Below are positions 1-8,318 of a DNA stretch of 64,000 nt, piece after piece. The stretch spans positions 2,542,001 through 2,606,000 of the forward strand of contig OZ220684.1 of NCBI GenBank assembly GCA_965116395.1, in the 5' to 3' direction. The DNA is from Bin5 sp965116395 (GTDB lineage Bacteria; Chloroflexota; Anaerolineae; Caldilineales; Caldilineaceae). A program made the position numbers and the translations under genes. The notes beneath the pieces were generated by a model that made no database searches, was not told where the DNA came from, and worked only from the letters and a program-made list of their open reading frames with translations. The stretch's first letter is position 1. Each line of letters starts with the position of its first letter.

Positions 1-38
1 GACTAGCTCTATCACAAGAGCGGAATAGAGGAACTGGA

Positions 39-824
39 ATGAAGGTATTTATAAGTCACAACAGCAATGATGAAGAACTGGCAAAGTGCCTCGTCAACTT
101 ATTGCAGAAATCCTTGCGCCTCGAAAGTTCTGACATTCGTTGCAGCAGCGTTGATGGATACCAACTTGAAGGTGGTGTCACAATTGATGAGACATTGAAA
201 GTCGAAGTCCACGAAGCAGAATTAGTTATCGGTTTGATCACACCAAATTCGTTAAAGTCTCTTTATGTAGCATTTGAACTTGGCGCTCGATGGGGTATTT
301 CCAAACCCATGATACCCATACTTGCTGCGGGGGTCACATCCGAGCATTTGGAAGGGCCTTTGTCCAGTATAAGTGCGCTATCCTGTAACAATGAGGGTCA
401 GGTTCTTCAACTCCTGGAGGATGCAGCGCGCCATTTGGGAACTGAGCATGAACAAAGAACGTCAAGCTATTGGGATGATATCAAGCGTCTGTCAGAATTG
501 TCATCAGTATCGCAAGTCGTTGCAGAAAGGCAGGCTACGGATTCCACCACTCAACAATTGTCACCAGAGGCAATACAGATGCTCACCACTGCTGCGAAAA
601 CAAGTGACGGAGCTATAAGAGTTACTAGGCTTATGGCTGGCCGTAAAATCCAGGCGAGGGGGACAAACTTTAACGAACTTGGTGATCCGAAATCTACCGC
701 AATTTGGACTGACGCTCTAAACGAACTCCTAAGTAAAGGGCTCATCAGAGACGATAGCGACGAAGGAACATTCTATGAAGTGTCAGGAAAAGGCTTTGCC
801 TATGCTGCCAAATTGAATGAATAG
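39..824 (+). CDS. TIR-domain protein with C-terminal helical/winged-helix-like region
   Basis: Residues 1-130 look like a Toll/interleukin-1 receptor (TIR) domain: the opening beta strand and loop FISHNSND, a second strand ELVIGLITPNS, and the helix SLYVAFELGARW, which carries the glutamate (about Glu80) that is catalytic in NAD-cleaving TIR enzymes. Bacterial TIR proteins are NADases or cyclic-ADPR producers in anti-phage defence, or effectors. The last 80 residues (from about LTTAAKTSDGAIRV) read like a small winged-helix region seen at the end of other effector proteins. An AGAGGA ribosome site precedes the ATG. The gene to its left is outside the window, so a Thoeris-type partner cannot be seen. 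NADase activity is inferred from the family and not shown by the sequence. Confidence 0.8.
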   Translation: MKVFISHNSNDEELAKCLVNLLQKSLRLESSDIRCSSVDGYQLEGGVTIDETLKVEVHEAELVIGLITPNSLKSLYVAFELGARWGISKPMIPILAAGVTSEHLEGPLSSISALSCNNEGQVLQLLEDAARHLGTEHEQRTSSYWDDIKRLSELSSVSQVVAERQATDSTTQQLSPEAIQMLTTAAKTSDGAIRVTRLMAGRKIQARGTNFNELGDPKSTAIWTDALNELLSKGLIRDDSDEGTFYEVSGKGFAYAAKLNE

Positions 825-1111
825 GGCAGTTGCTCATTTTCTTAGACTCTCTTAGAATCTCCTACTGCGCCCAATGTCGCGCCGCCGACATAGTGCGTAT
901 TGATAAGCGGCCATCCCACTTACAGTTCAATCCATGACCAAGAACCGTTCCCTCTGACTGGCCTGAAGGGCTTAGACCTTCGCCGAACCTTACCCACGAG
1001 ATTCGTGCCACGATCAGACCGAGTTACCCCAAGTGGCAGATTCATTTCCAGCATAGATTTTTTTGCGATTTTCGGCCATCTGGTACTAGCCCATATCTAC
1101 TCATTGCCAAC
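825..1111. other. Intergenic region without recognisable gene
   Basis: About 290 bases between the TIR gene and the terminator of the leftward PhyH unit. No reading frame here has a family resemblance, a ribosome site and a plausible length together. No terminator with a U-run was seen for the TIR gene. Confidence 0.5.
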
Positions 1112-1143
1112 AAAAAAGAGGAGTGAGGAACTCTCACTCCTCT
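1112..1143 (-). terminator. Rho-independent terminator of the nine-gene PhyH/ABC unit
   Basis: On the minus strand an 11-bp perfect stem (AGAGGAGTGAG paired with CTCACTCCTCT) with loop AGTTC is followed directly by a run of six T. It starts only 4 bases after the stop codon of the PhyH gene, so it ends transcription coming from the right. Confidence 0.9.
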
Positions 1144-1147
1144 TCAC

Positions 1148-2044
1148 TCACTCCTCGCCCATCGGCCACATCTGCGGCCAGTACGGCCCCGCGAAAGGCG
1201 CGCCCTTCTGCGCGTTCGGGCCCAGGAAGACCAGGTTGGGATGCATTTGGCGCCCGGGCAGATAGCTGGTGTCCCCCGGCATCATATGTGAGATCAGGCA
1301 CATGCGCGGCTCCCAGGTCAGGTTGGGGCCGGAGCCGTGCAGCGTCAGCGCGTGGTGGAAGCTCACCTGGCCTGCCTGCATGATGCAGGGCTCGTCCAGC
1401 CAGTCGCCGCTGATGTCCTGGTTGGCAAAGCGGGCCTGCAGGCCGTCCAGGTCCTTGTGCCCGAACGTGTCGCTGTCCTCCAGCAGTCCCCATTTGTGCG
1501 AGCCGACGATCGTGCGCATGCCGCCGTTCGTCAGGTCGGTGTCCTGCAGGGCGATCCAGGCCGTACACATATTTGAGGTGCTCGACGACTTCCAGTGGCC
1601 GTAGTCCTGGTGCCAGCCGATGTTGCCGGCCGTCTCGTCCTTGCCGTCGGGGCCGATACCCGGCTTGTAGACGGCCTGGTCATGCCACAGGCGCACTGTG
1701 TCGACGCCCATAAAGCGGGCGCCGATGGCGCCGAGCAGCGGGCTCGTGGTCACGTTGCGGATCGCATTGCTCAGCCAGAACGCGTTGCACTGCTGGCGCA
1801 CGTCCGGCGAGCCCGGCTCGACCGCGCGGGCGCCGTACTGCGACGGGATCTCCGAATCGTGCTCGCCGTGCCACATGCGCTCCTGCGCCTCGCGCATTTC
1901 GGCGATCTGTTCTTTGCTGTACAGCTTGGGGCTGACCCAATAGCCGCGCTCGCGGTACTCTGCGAGCACCTCCGCGCTGATCAGTTCATCAATGTTTACG
2001 CCGTCGATGATGGTTGGCGTCTGTGTGGTAGTCGCTTGTGTCAT
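1148..2044 (-). CDS. Phytanoyl-CoA dioxygenase (PhyH) family protein
   Basis: Fe(II)/2-oxoglutarate-dependent oxygenase of the PhyH family. The HxD metal pair is visible at about His145 and Asp147 (GWHQDYGHW) and the distal His at about 236 in TLHGSGPN, with an Arg roughly ten residues later for 2-oxoglutarate. Substrate is unknown: bacterial PhyH proteins hydroxylate or demethylate many small molecules. An ATG nine bases upstream sits directly against the GGAGGG ribosome site; the ATG at 2044 has a nine-base gap and is preferred, giving 298 residues. It is the last gene of the leftward ABC/PhyH unit and is only distantly like the two other PhyH copies there. Confidence 0.9.
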   Translation of the reverse strand: MTQATTTQTPTIIDGVNIDELISAEVLAEYRERGYWVSPKLYSKEQIAEMREAQERMWHGEHDSEIPSQYGARAVEPGSPDVRQQCNAFWLSNAIRNVTTSPLLGAIGARFMGVDTVRLWHDQAVYKPGIGPDGKDETAGNIGWHQDYGHWKSSSTSNMCTAWIALQDTDLTNGGMRTIVGSHKWGLLEDSDTFGHKDLDGLQARFANQDISGDWLDEPCIMQAGQVSFHHALTLHGSGPNLTWEPRMCLISHMMPGDTSYLPGRQMHPNLVFLGPNAQKGAPFAGPYWPQMWPMGEE

Positions 2045-2092
2045 TCTTCGCATCCCTCCATGCTATCAGGCCGTCGCGGGCCCTTCCGATTG

Positions 2093-2941
2093 CTATCCCT
2101 TCACCGCGCCCAGCGTAAGCCCCTTGATCAGATTCTGCTGCACCAGCATCACCAGCAGGGTGGGGGGCAATACTGCCACCGTCGCCGTAGCCATGATGTC
2201 GCCCCACTCAACGTCCCGTTCTCCTAGAAAGCCGGAGAGGAAGACCGGCAGCGTCGTCGTGCCGGGGCCGCCAAGCAGCAGCGCAAACAGGAACTCGTTC
2301 CAGGCAAGCAGAGCCGCGAATACGGCGGTCGCTGCCAGCCCCGGCGCGATCAGCGGTAGTATCACGCGCCCCAACGCCTGCAGGCGCGAGGCCCCGTCAA
2401 TCCACGCCGCCTCTTCCAATTCGATCGGCACCTCTTCAAAGAAGCTCTTGAGCATCCATACCGTAAAAGGCAGGTTGAAAACAGTGAAGATCAGTATCAG
2501 GCCGATGTGCGTATTGCGCAATTTGAGCGAGTTGAAGAGCAGGTAAAGGGGCACGATGAAAACGATCGGAGGCATCATACGCGCGATGATCAGTGAGAAG
2601 CTCATCACCATCGATCCTTTGAAACGGAAGCGGGCAAAAGCGTAGGCCGCCCACGCGCCCAAAACGAGCGAAAATAGGACGGTCGTTCCCGTGATGATGA
2701 GACTATTCTGTACCACCTTCAAGAACTTGGGGTCGGTAAAACTGCTGATATAGTACTGGAGCGTAGGCCAAAAAATCCATTTGGGCGGAATCGAAAACGT
2801 GTCCACCCGGGTCTTGAAGGAAGTGGTCACCATCCAATAGATGGGGAAAAAATAGAAGATCCAGACGGCCGCCACCACAAAGAACATGGCGACATTCCGG
2901 ACTCGCTTGAGGTTGTTTGCGCGCATGGCTGACTGTCTCAT
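2093..2941 (-). CDS. Sugar-type ABC transporter permease (MalG-like)
   Basis: Inner-membrane permease of the carbohydrate uptake (CUT1) type, 282 residues, with about six membrane segments. The EAA loop that docks the ATPase is visible as EEAAWIDGASRLQALGRVI, near residue 195. It ends in the short polar tail (LTLGAVKG) usual for the MalG partner. It is paired with the MalF-like permease 44 bases upstream and the binding protein before that. No ATPase gene belongs to the set, so an ATPase encoded elsewhere must serve it. The substrate cannot be read from the sequence. Confidence 0.92.
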   Translation of the reverse strand: MRQSAMRANNLKRVRNVAMFFVVAAVWIFYFFPIYWMVTTSFKTRVDTFSIPPKWIFWPTLQYYISSFTDPKFLKVVQNSLIITGTTVLFSLVLGAWAAYAFARFRFKGSMVMSFSLIIARMMPPIVFIVPLYLLFNSLKLRNTHIGLILIFTVFNLPFTVWMLKSFFEEVPIELEEAAWIDGASRLQALGRVILPLIAPGLAATAVFAALLAWNEFLFALLLGGPGTTTLPVFLSGFLGERDVEWGDIMATATVAVLPPTLLVMLVQQNLIKGLTLGAVKG

Positions 2942-2984
2942 AGGATACCAAGTTCAAGTTGTCAAGAGGCCGCGAATCTGCCGG

Positions 2985-3971
2985 TTACTCCTCGGTCAGT
3001 TGGACCTCAGCCTGGCGCATGACCAACATACGCAGATAGAAGATGCAGATGATGAGCGTAGCGATCATCAGCAGGATCGACGCGGCCGAGGTAAAGCCCA
3101 GTTTGAAGTGGCGGAACCCCCAGCGATAGATAAACATGCTGATCACTTCGGTCGTCGTGCCGGGGCCGCCGGCAGTCAACAGGAAGATCAGGTCAAACGT
3201 GCGCAGCGAGTCGACCGTGCGGAAGAGCAGCGCCACAATGATGACCGGCGTGATAAAGGGCAGCGTGATCAAGCGAAAGACCTGCCAACCGCTGGCGCCG
3301 TCGACCTCTGCCGCCTCGATTGTTTCTATAGGCTGCGCCTGCAGGGCTGCCAGCAGTATCAGCACCATGAATGGGCTCGAGCGCCACACCTCGGTGGCGA
3401 CGACGGCATACAGCGCATAGTCCGGATCGCCCAGAAAGATCGGCGGATTGGCGCCGAAGGTTCGAATCAGATGCGGAAAGATACCGAACGCGTCATCATA
3501 CATCATGCGCCAGATAAGCCCTGAAGCAAGCGGGGGCACCATCAAGGGCACTAACAGCCCCACCCGCAGCCAGGTCCGCCCTCGGAACTCCCGGTTGAGA
3601 AGCATCGCCAGGCTGAGGCCGATAATGAACTCGCACAGGACGCCCACAACCGCAAAGCGTAAGGTGACCCAGACCGACGTCCACATCTCGCTCTTTGTCT
3701 CCAAGAGATCGATGTAGTTCTCCAGCCCCACCCATTTGAAGGGGACTGAACCGGTCAGGATCTTGTTGGAAAAGCTGAGGACGATTGCATATCCGAGCGG
3801 ATAGACCAACAGCCCGAAAACGATCAGGAAGGTGGGCGCGATCAGGATATAGTGGAGGGGCAGACCCAACAGCCGGTTTCGCTTTTCGGCGCCAGCTGTA
3901 CGGATCTGCCCCTGTTGACCTTGTGAAATGCTTCCCTGTTCGAAGGAGGCGTGCGGTTCGCCGGATGTCAT
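2985..3971 (-). CDS. Sugar-type ABC transporter permease (MalF-like)
   Basis: 328-residue inner-membrane permease of CUT1 type. A hydrophilic leader of about 35 residues precedes the first membrane segment (LHYILIAPTFLIVFGLLVYP). The EAA loop appears as ETIEAAEVDGASGWQVFRLI. It forms the heteromeric channel with the MalG-like protein encoded just downstream and receives substrate from the lipoprotein encoded 40 bases upstream. Confidence 0.92.
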   Translation of the reverse strand: MTSGEPHASFEQGSISQGQQGQIRTAGAEKRNRLLGLPLHYILIAPTFLIVFGLLVYPLGYAIVLSFSNKILTGSVPFKWVGLENYIDLLETKSEMWTSVWVTLRFAVVGVLCEFIIGLSLAMLLNREFRGRTWLRVGLLVPLMVPPLASGLIWRMMYDDAFGIFPHLIRTFGANPPIFLGDPDYALYAVVATEVWRSSPFMVLILLAALQAQPIETIEAAEVDGASGWQVFRLITLPFITPVIIVALLFRTVDSLRTFDLIFLLTAGGPGTTTEVISMFIYRWGFRHFKLGFTSAASILLMIATLIICIFYLRMLVMRQAEVQLTEE

Positions 3972-4010
3972 CGCGGCCCGATTCCCCGTGGTCTCGCGAC
4001 CGGTTTTCGA

Positions 4011-5405
4011 CTAGCTGACATAGCCGCGTTCTTGGCGCAACTCCAGAATTTCGTCATTCATCAGCTGGGTTGCTTCATCCGGCGCTTCCTCTCCGGTGAT
4101 GGCCGCGTTGATGTGCTTGACCATGATATCGAAGACCTCGTTGGTCTCCTCTGTGCGCGGCCAGCTCAGGCCGATCGCCATGGCATCGCCCATCGTCTTC
4201 AGGTAGGGGTTGATGGCCTGGACTTCAGGGTCTTCAAACAGATCTGTCAGGGTGATGGCGTAGCCCTCGCTCACATACTGGCGCTGGATCTCGGGTGAGA
4301 CCAGGTAGTGGCAGAGCAGATACGCTGCGTCCTTATTCTGCGAGTAGTTGGAAACCGCGATGCCGTGGCCGCCCAACGGCGTGCCTCCAGGTGGCGCGGC
4401 AAAGCCCATCTGACCGTTCACCGGCGAATCCTCGGCGATCAATCCTGGCAGAATGCCGGGCCACTGGATCTCCATCGAACATGTGCCCTGTGTCACCGCT
4501 TCCGCGGCCTGCACAATATCCCAGGAGATAGCCGCCGGCGGCGAGATTTCCGGCAGTTTCACTGCCATGATCTCCATCGCTTCGAACCCTTCATCGCTGG
4601 CAAATTGCGGCTCGCCCGAGTCGTTATAAAAGCCCTTATTCGCCAACCCAAAGAAGATCGCGGCATAGGTACACATCGCCTGGATCTGACGGCCGCCCAT
4701 CAACGCGAAGCCGTACTGGTCGTCGTGCGTCAGCTCCATGCCGAACGAATGCACCTCGTCCCAGGTCACGGGCGGTGCATCCGGGTCCAGACCGACAGCT
4801 TCGAAGTGGGTCTGGTTATACGGGAAGATCATGGCGTCGCCCAGCCACGGCAGGCCGTAGAGGTCGCCTTCCCATTTGGCGTACACTTCCAACACCGCCG
4901 GGACAAAGGCGTCCAGGTCGATCGGCGGGAAGGCAGGGTTGTTCACATACTCTTCCAGCCGCAACAGACCGTCGGTGGCGATAAACTGGCCGAACCAGGC
5001 GAAGTTCAGGTCGATAATGTCGTAGGTGCCGCTCTGCGACCCCAGGTCCAGGAAGGTCTTGTCGTAGACCTGGTCGTAGGGATTGTTCTCCCATTCCGTC
5101 TCGATACCGGTCAACTCCGTAAAGCGAGCCGACGCCGCCTCATTCACGGCCCAGTGGCCGACGCCGCCAACCGGAACCCGCAGCAGCGTGCCCTCCCACT
5201 GGCGGCCCACTTCCTCGTACGCGGCTTCAAAATCATTGGCCGCAACCGATGCCTTTGTCACCGCAGGCGCCTGTGACCCGGACGCCTCTTCCGCGGGCGC
5301 CGCGGCCGGCGCACAGGCAACCACAGTGATCCCGGCCACCGTCAAAGCGCCGGCGCGCAGGAATTCTCGTCGACTGGAGCCTCTTCTATCTACCGTTCTA
5401 GCCAT
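4011..5405 (-). CDS. Extracellular solute-binding lipoprotein (sugar ABC importer)
   Basis: 464-residue family 1 solute-binding protein. The N terminus has a twin-arginine motif (SRREFLRAG) followed by a lipobox ending at Cys31 (ITVVACAPA), so export by Tat and lipid anchoring at the outer face of the membrane are expected. The body has the typical alternation of substrate-binding lobes, for example GDLYGLPWLGDAMIFPYN and a mature C-terminal helix rich in Glu. A GAGGAGG ribosome site lies nine bases before the ATG. It heads the second importer of the unit, directly after two PhyH genes. Confidence 0.92.
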   Translation of the reverse strand: MARTVDRRGSSRREFLRAGALTVAGITVVACAPAAAPAEEASGSQAPAVTKASVAANDFEAAYEEVGRQWEGTLLRVPVGGVGHWAVNEAASARFTELTGIETEWENNPYDQVYDKTFLDLGSQSGTYDIIDLNFAWFGQFIATDGLLRLEEYVNNPAFPPIDLDAFVPAVLEVYAKWEGDLYGLPWLGDAMIFPYNQTHFEAVGLDPDAPPVTWDEVHSFGMELTHDDQYGFALMGGRQIQAMCTYAAIFFGLANKGFYNDSGEPQFASDEGFEAMEIMAVKLPEISPPAAISWDIVQAAEAVTQGTCSMEIQWPGILPGLIAEDSPVNGQMGFAAPPGGTPLGGHGIAVSNYSQNKDAAYLLCHYLVSPEIQRQYVSEGYAITLTDLFEDPEVQAINPYLKTMGDAMAIGLSWPRTEETNEVFDIMVKHINAAITGEEAPDEATQLMNDEILELRQERGYVS

Positions 5406-5571
5406 TGTGTAATTCCTCCTCAGAGTGAGTTTTTATGGACTTCTCGTCTCCTATCCAGACCGGTCGGCCCGGCGCCAAAATTGGAAACGCAGGTATTTTT
5501 GCAAGTCGTCTAAACAGCCCGGCCGAGCCGCGGCGAGGCCGCTTGTCGTCACCAGCTACTAAGAACTGACC

Positions 5572-6342
5572 TCACACTCGCATCCGCAGCATCGGCTGCT
5601 CGAACGATACATCCAGATACTCCATATCGCGCAGCGACCTGGTGCCGGGGTTCATGAAGTGGATGGCGAAGGCCCGGCGCTGGCGGTCGGTCTTGTTGGG
5701 CGCGGTGTGGTGCAGGGTCTGACAGTGATGGAGCGTCACGCCGCCGGCCGGCAGCGGGACAACGACCGCATTCGAATCGTCGACCTTGTCCCCCAAATCG
5801 AGCAGGGCGTTGTTGTCGGCGAGCCGTTCGTGTTCCTGGGAGCGGAAGTGCGTGCCCGGCAGAAACTGCATCGCGCCGTTGTGAACGTCCACGTCGTCCA
5901 GGGTCAGCCAGCAGCTCACCAGGTTGGGCGGCGAGCAGCGCCAGTAGGCGTTGTCCTGGTGCCAGTGCGCGGGGCCGCCGTGCCGCGCCGGTTTGTACAG
6001 GGCCTGGTCGTGGAATAGCTGGATGTTCGGCCCAATCAGATCTTCGACCATATCCAGGATGCGGTCGTCGTAGAGCAGGCGGCGAAAGTGGATGTTGTAT
6101 TCGCACATCTGCATAATCTGGAGCATCTTGGTATCGCCGATCGCATGGCTGCGAAACCTGGGATGAAGGCCGCTGTTGGCCAGTTCAAACTCGTGATCAT
6201 ACTCCTGGCGCAACAGCTCGACTTCGTCATTCTCCAGGATTTTGCCAATGCCCAGGTAACCCTCGGTCCAGAAGCGGTTGACCTGCTCTTCGGTCAGCGC
6301 CTTGCGCACCACCGCCGTCGTGTTCCCATTTGCGGTCTGCAT
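5572..6342 (-). CDS. Phytanoyl-CoA dioxygenase family protein, tandem copy A
   Basis: 256-residue Fe(II)/2-oxoglutarate oxygenase. HxD motif at His128/Asp130 (HWHQDNAYW), distal His near 211 (QTLHHTAPN) and the 2-oxoglutarate Arg near 220. It is a close paralogue of the next gene upstream: nearly every segment aligns, including the C-terminal YLDVSFE-PMLRMRV tail, except that this copy lacks an 11-residue insertion. TGGAGG lies seven bases before the ATG. Being placed between two sugar importers suggests action on an imported compound; that is inference. Confidence 0.92.
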   Translation of the reverse strand: MQTANGNTTAVVRKALTEEQVNRFWTEGYLGIGKILENDEVELLRQEYDHEFELANSGLHPRFRSHAIGDTKMLQIMQMCEYNIHFRRLLYDDRILDMVEDLIGPNIQLFHDQALYKPARHGGPAHWHQDNAYWRCSPPNLVSCWLTLDDVDVHNGAMQFLPGTHFRSQEHERLADNNALLDLGDKVDDSNAVVVPLPAGGVTLHHCQTLHHTAPNKTDRQRRAFAIHFMNPGTRSLRDMEYLDVSFEQPMLRMRV

Positions 6343-6475
6343 TGTCTTTCCTCCAGGAATCGATCCTGCCCGGCTGCCAATGCAGGCAGCCCCGCAACGT
6401 TAGTATTAGATTACTGCCCGCGACTCGGTCGCTTGCCGTCACTAAGAACTAGAAACCGACTACTATAAACTGACT

Positions 6476-7279
6476 TCACACCCGCATCCGCAGCATCGGC
6501 CGCTCGAACGATACATCCAGATACTGCATCTCGCGCAGCGACTTGGTGCCGGGATTCATAAAGTGGATGGCAAATGCCCGCCGCTGCCGGTCGGTCACGT
6601 TGGGCGCGGTGTAGTGCAGCGTCTGGCAGTGGTGCAGCGTCACGCCGCCGGCCGGCAGCGCGATGACCGCTGCCTTCGACTGCTCGATCTTGTCGCCCAT
6701 GTCCAGCAGGACGCTTTCGTCCGTCGCCTCGTCGTGATCTTCAGAGCGGAAGTGGGAGCCGGGGATAAACTGCATCGCGCCGTTGCGGATGTCCACATCG
6801 TCCAGCGTCAGCCAGCAGCTCACCAGATTGGACGGGCTGCACTTCCAGTACGCGTTGTCCTGGTGCCAGTGGACCGGCCCGCCATGGTGCGCAGGCTTGA
6901 AGAGCGCCTGGTCGTGGAAGAGCTGGATGTTGGGCCCGATCAGGTCCTCGACCATATCCAGAATGCGGTCGTCGTAGAGCAGGCGCCGAAAGTGGATGTT
7001 GTATTCGCACATCTGCATGATCTGCAGCATCTGCGTGTCGGCTTGGTTCTTGGCCTCCACGTCGTCCGTATCGCCGATCGACAGGTTACGGTAGCGCGGA
7101 TTGCTGCCGCTGCGCGCCAGTTCAAATTCGCGATCATACTCCCGCCGCAACAGGTCGACTTCGTCATCCTCCAGGATCTTGCCAATCGTCAGGTAGCCGT
7201 CGATCCAGAAGCGGTTGATCTGTTCTTCGGTCAGCGCCTTGCGGTTGGTCGGCGCCTCGTTTCCGTTTGCACTCTGCAT
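6476..7279 (-). CDS. Phytanoyl-CoA dioxygenase family protein, tandem copy B
   Basis: 267-residue paralogue of the gene 133 bases downstream. It keeps HxD (HWHQDNAYW, about 139/141) and the distal His (QTLHYTAPN). The difference is an insertion, DDVEAKNQADT, just before the shared MLQIMQMCEYNIHF stretch. The stop-proximal bases and part of the 3-prime spacer resemble those of copy A, as expected of a segmental tandem duplication followed by divergence. The two may act on related substrates or form a heteromer; nothing in the sequence decides. Confidence 0.92.
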   Translation of the reverse strand: MQSANGNEAPTNRKALTEEQINRFWIDGYLTIGKILEDDEVDLLRREYDREFELARSGSNPRYRNLSIGDTDDVEAKNQADTQMLQIMQMCEYNIHFRRLLYDDRILDMVEDLIGPNIQLFHDQALFKPAHHGGPVHWHQDNAYWKCSPSNLVSCWLTLDDVDIRNGAMQFIPGSHFRSEDHDEATDESVLLDMGDKIEQSKAAVIALPAGGVTLHHCQTLHYTAPNVTDRQRRAFAIHFMNPGTKSLREMQYLDVSFERPMLRMRV

Positions 7280-7379
7280 TGTCCGTACTCCAGAAATTTA
7301 TCGTTGTCGGATGTCGGTATTGGCAGTTCCGCTGCCGCAGGCGGCTCTCAGAATCGAGAATTCGGTACCAGGGGTTGCT

Positions 7380-8234
7380 CTAACGTCCGGCCAAACCGGA
7401 AAGGGCAACGCCCGAAACGAAATACTTGTTGGCGGCAAAGAAGACGACGAGGACGGGGACAAGCATCAGCGTGGCGACGGCCATGATGAGCCGGAACTCG
7501 GTGAACTGCTCGTCGCCGAAGTAGCGCAGCCCCAACGCCAAAGTGCGGGTCTCTTCGCGGTTGGTAAAGATCAGCGGCGACATGAAGTCGTTCCAGTGGT
7601 GAATGAATGAAAAGACGCCCACAGCCGCGACCGCAGGCTTGGTGAGCGGCATCGTAATCATAAAATAGATACGCAAACGCGAAGCGCCGTCGACAACGGC
7701 CGCCTCCTCCATCTCGACCGGCAAGGTCATTATGAACTGGCGGATGAGGAAAATGTAGAACGCCCCGCCGCCAAACCAGAAGGGCAGGAAAAGCGGCCAC
7801 AGCGAATCGAACAGACCCATATACTTGAAGAGCAGAAAGCGCGGGATCAGCGTGACAGCCCACGGCAGCATCATCGTGGAGAGGGTGAGCGCGAACCAGA
7901 CTTTGCGCCCATAGAAGGGGATACGGGCGAAGGCGTAGGCAGCCATTGAGGCGGTGAGGATGGTGCCGAATGTGGCGAGGAAGGTGACGAGAATGCTGTT
8001 GAAGGTGAAGAGCCAGAAGGGCGCGCGATTCCAGGCGATACCATAGTTTTCCGGGTGGAAGGAGGAGGGGATCCACTCCGGCGGGTAGGTGAATTCAGCG
8101 CCGGCGGGCCGCAGGGAGGTCATGACCAGCCAGTAAAGCGGCAACAGCGAGATCACGGCCCCCAGCACCAGCAGAAAGTAGGCTCCGATCTTGGCGGATA
8201 TGGAAGCAATATACCTTTCTTCTCGTTCTACCAA
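7380..8234 (-). CDS. Sugar-type ABC transporter permease (MalG-like)
   Basis: 284-residue permease of CUT1 type with about six membrane segments and an EAA loop (EEAAVVDGASRLRIYFMI). I place the start at a TTG (8234) because TTGGAGG lies exactly six bases before it. An upstream ATG at 8297 would put repeat-spacer sequence into the protein and has no ribosome site. Partner of the permease encoded upstream at 8319-9269. Confidence 0.88.
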   Translation of the reverse strand: MVEREERYIASISAKIGAYFLLVLGAVISLLPLYWLVMTSLRPAGAEFTYPPEWIPSSFHPENYGIAWNRAPFWLFTFNSILVTFLATFGTILTASMAAYAFARIPFYGRKVWFALTLSTMMLPWAVTLIPRFLLFKYMGLFDSLWPLFLPFWFGGGAFYIFLIRQFIMTLPVEMEEAAVVDGASRLRIYFMITMPLTKPAVAAVGVFSFIHHWNDFMSPLIFTNREETRTLALGLRYFGDEQFTEFRLIMAVATLMLVPVLVVFFAANKYFVSGVALSGLAGR

Positions 8235-8290
8235 TGCATACCTCCAAGGTGGCGGTTCATGAATCGTGGATAGTGAGCACAACCGGCCAT

Positions 8291-8313
8291 CAGCCACTGA
8301 CCACTGGCCACTG
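8291..8313. repeat. Short CAGTGG-type heptad repeat in spacer
   Basis: Three near-identical seven-base words (CAGTGGC, CAGTGGT, CAGTGGC on the minus strand) fill the gap between the two permease genes. The same words recur in other spacers of this window. They resemble the short tandemly repeated repetitive sequences described in cyanobacteria. Confidence 0.65.
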
Positions 8314-8318
8314 TTGTT

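Noticed and set aside
8235..8297. ATG start 21 codons earlier for the MalG-like permease
   Set aside because: Lies in repeat-type spacer sequence without a ribosome site; the TTG after TTGGAGG is better.
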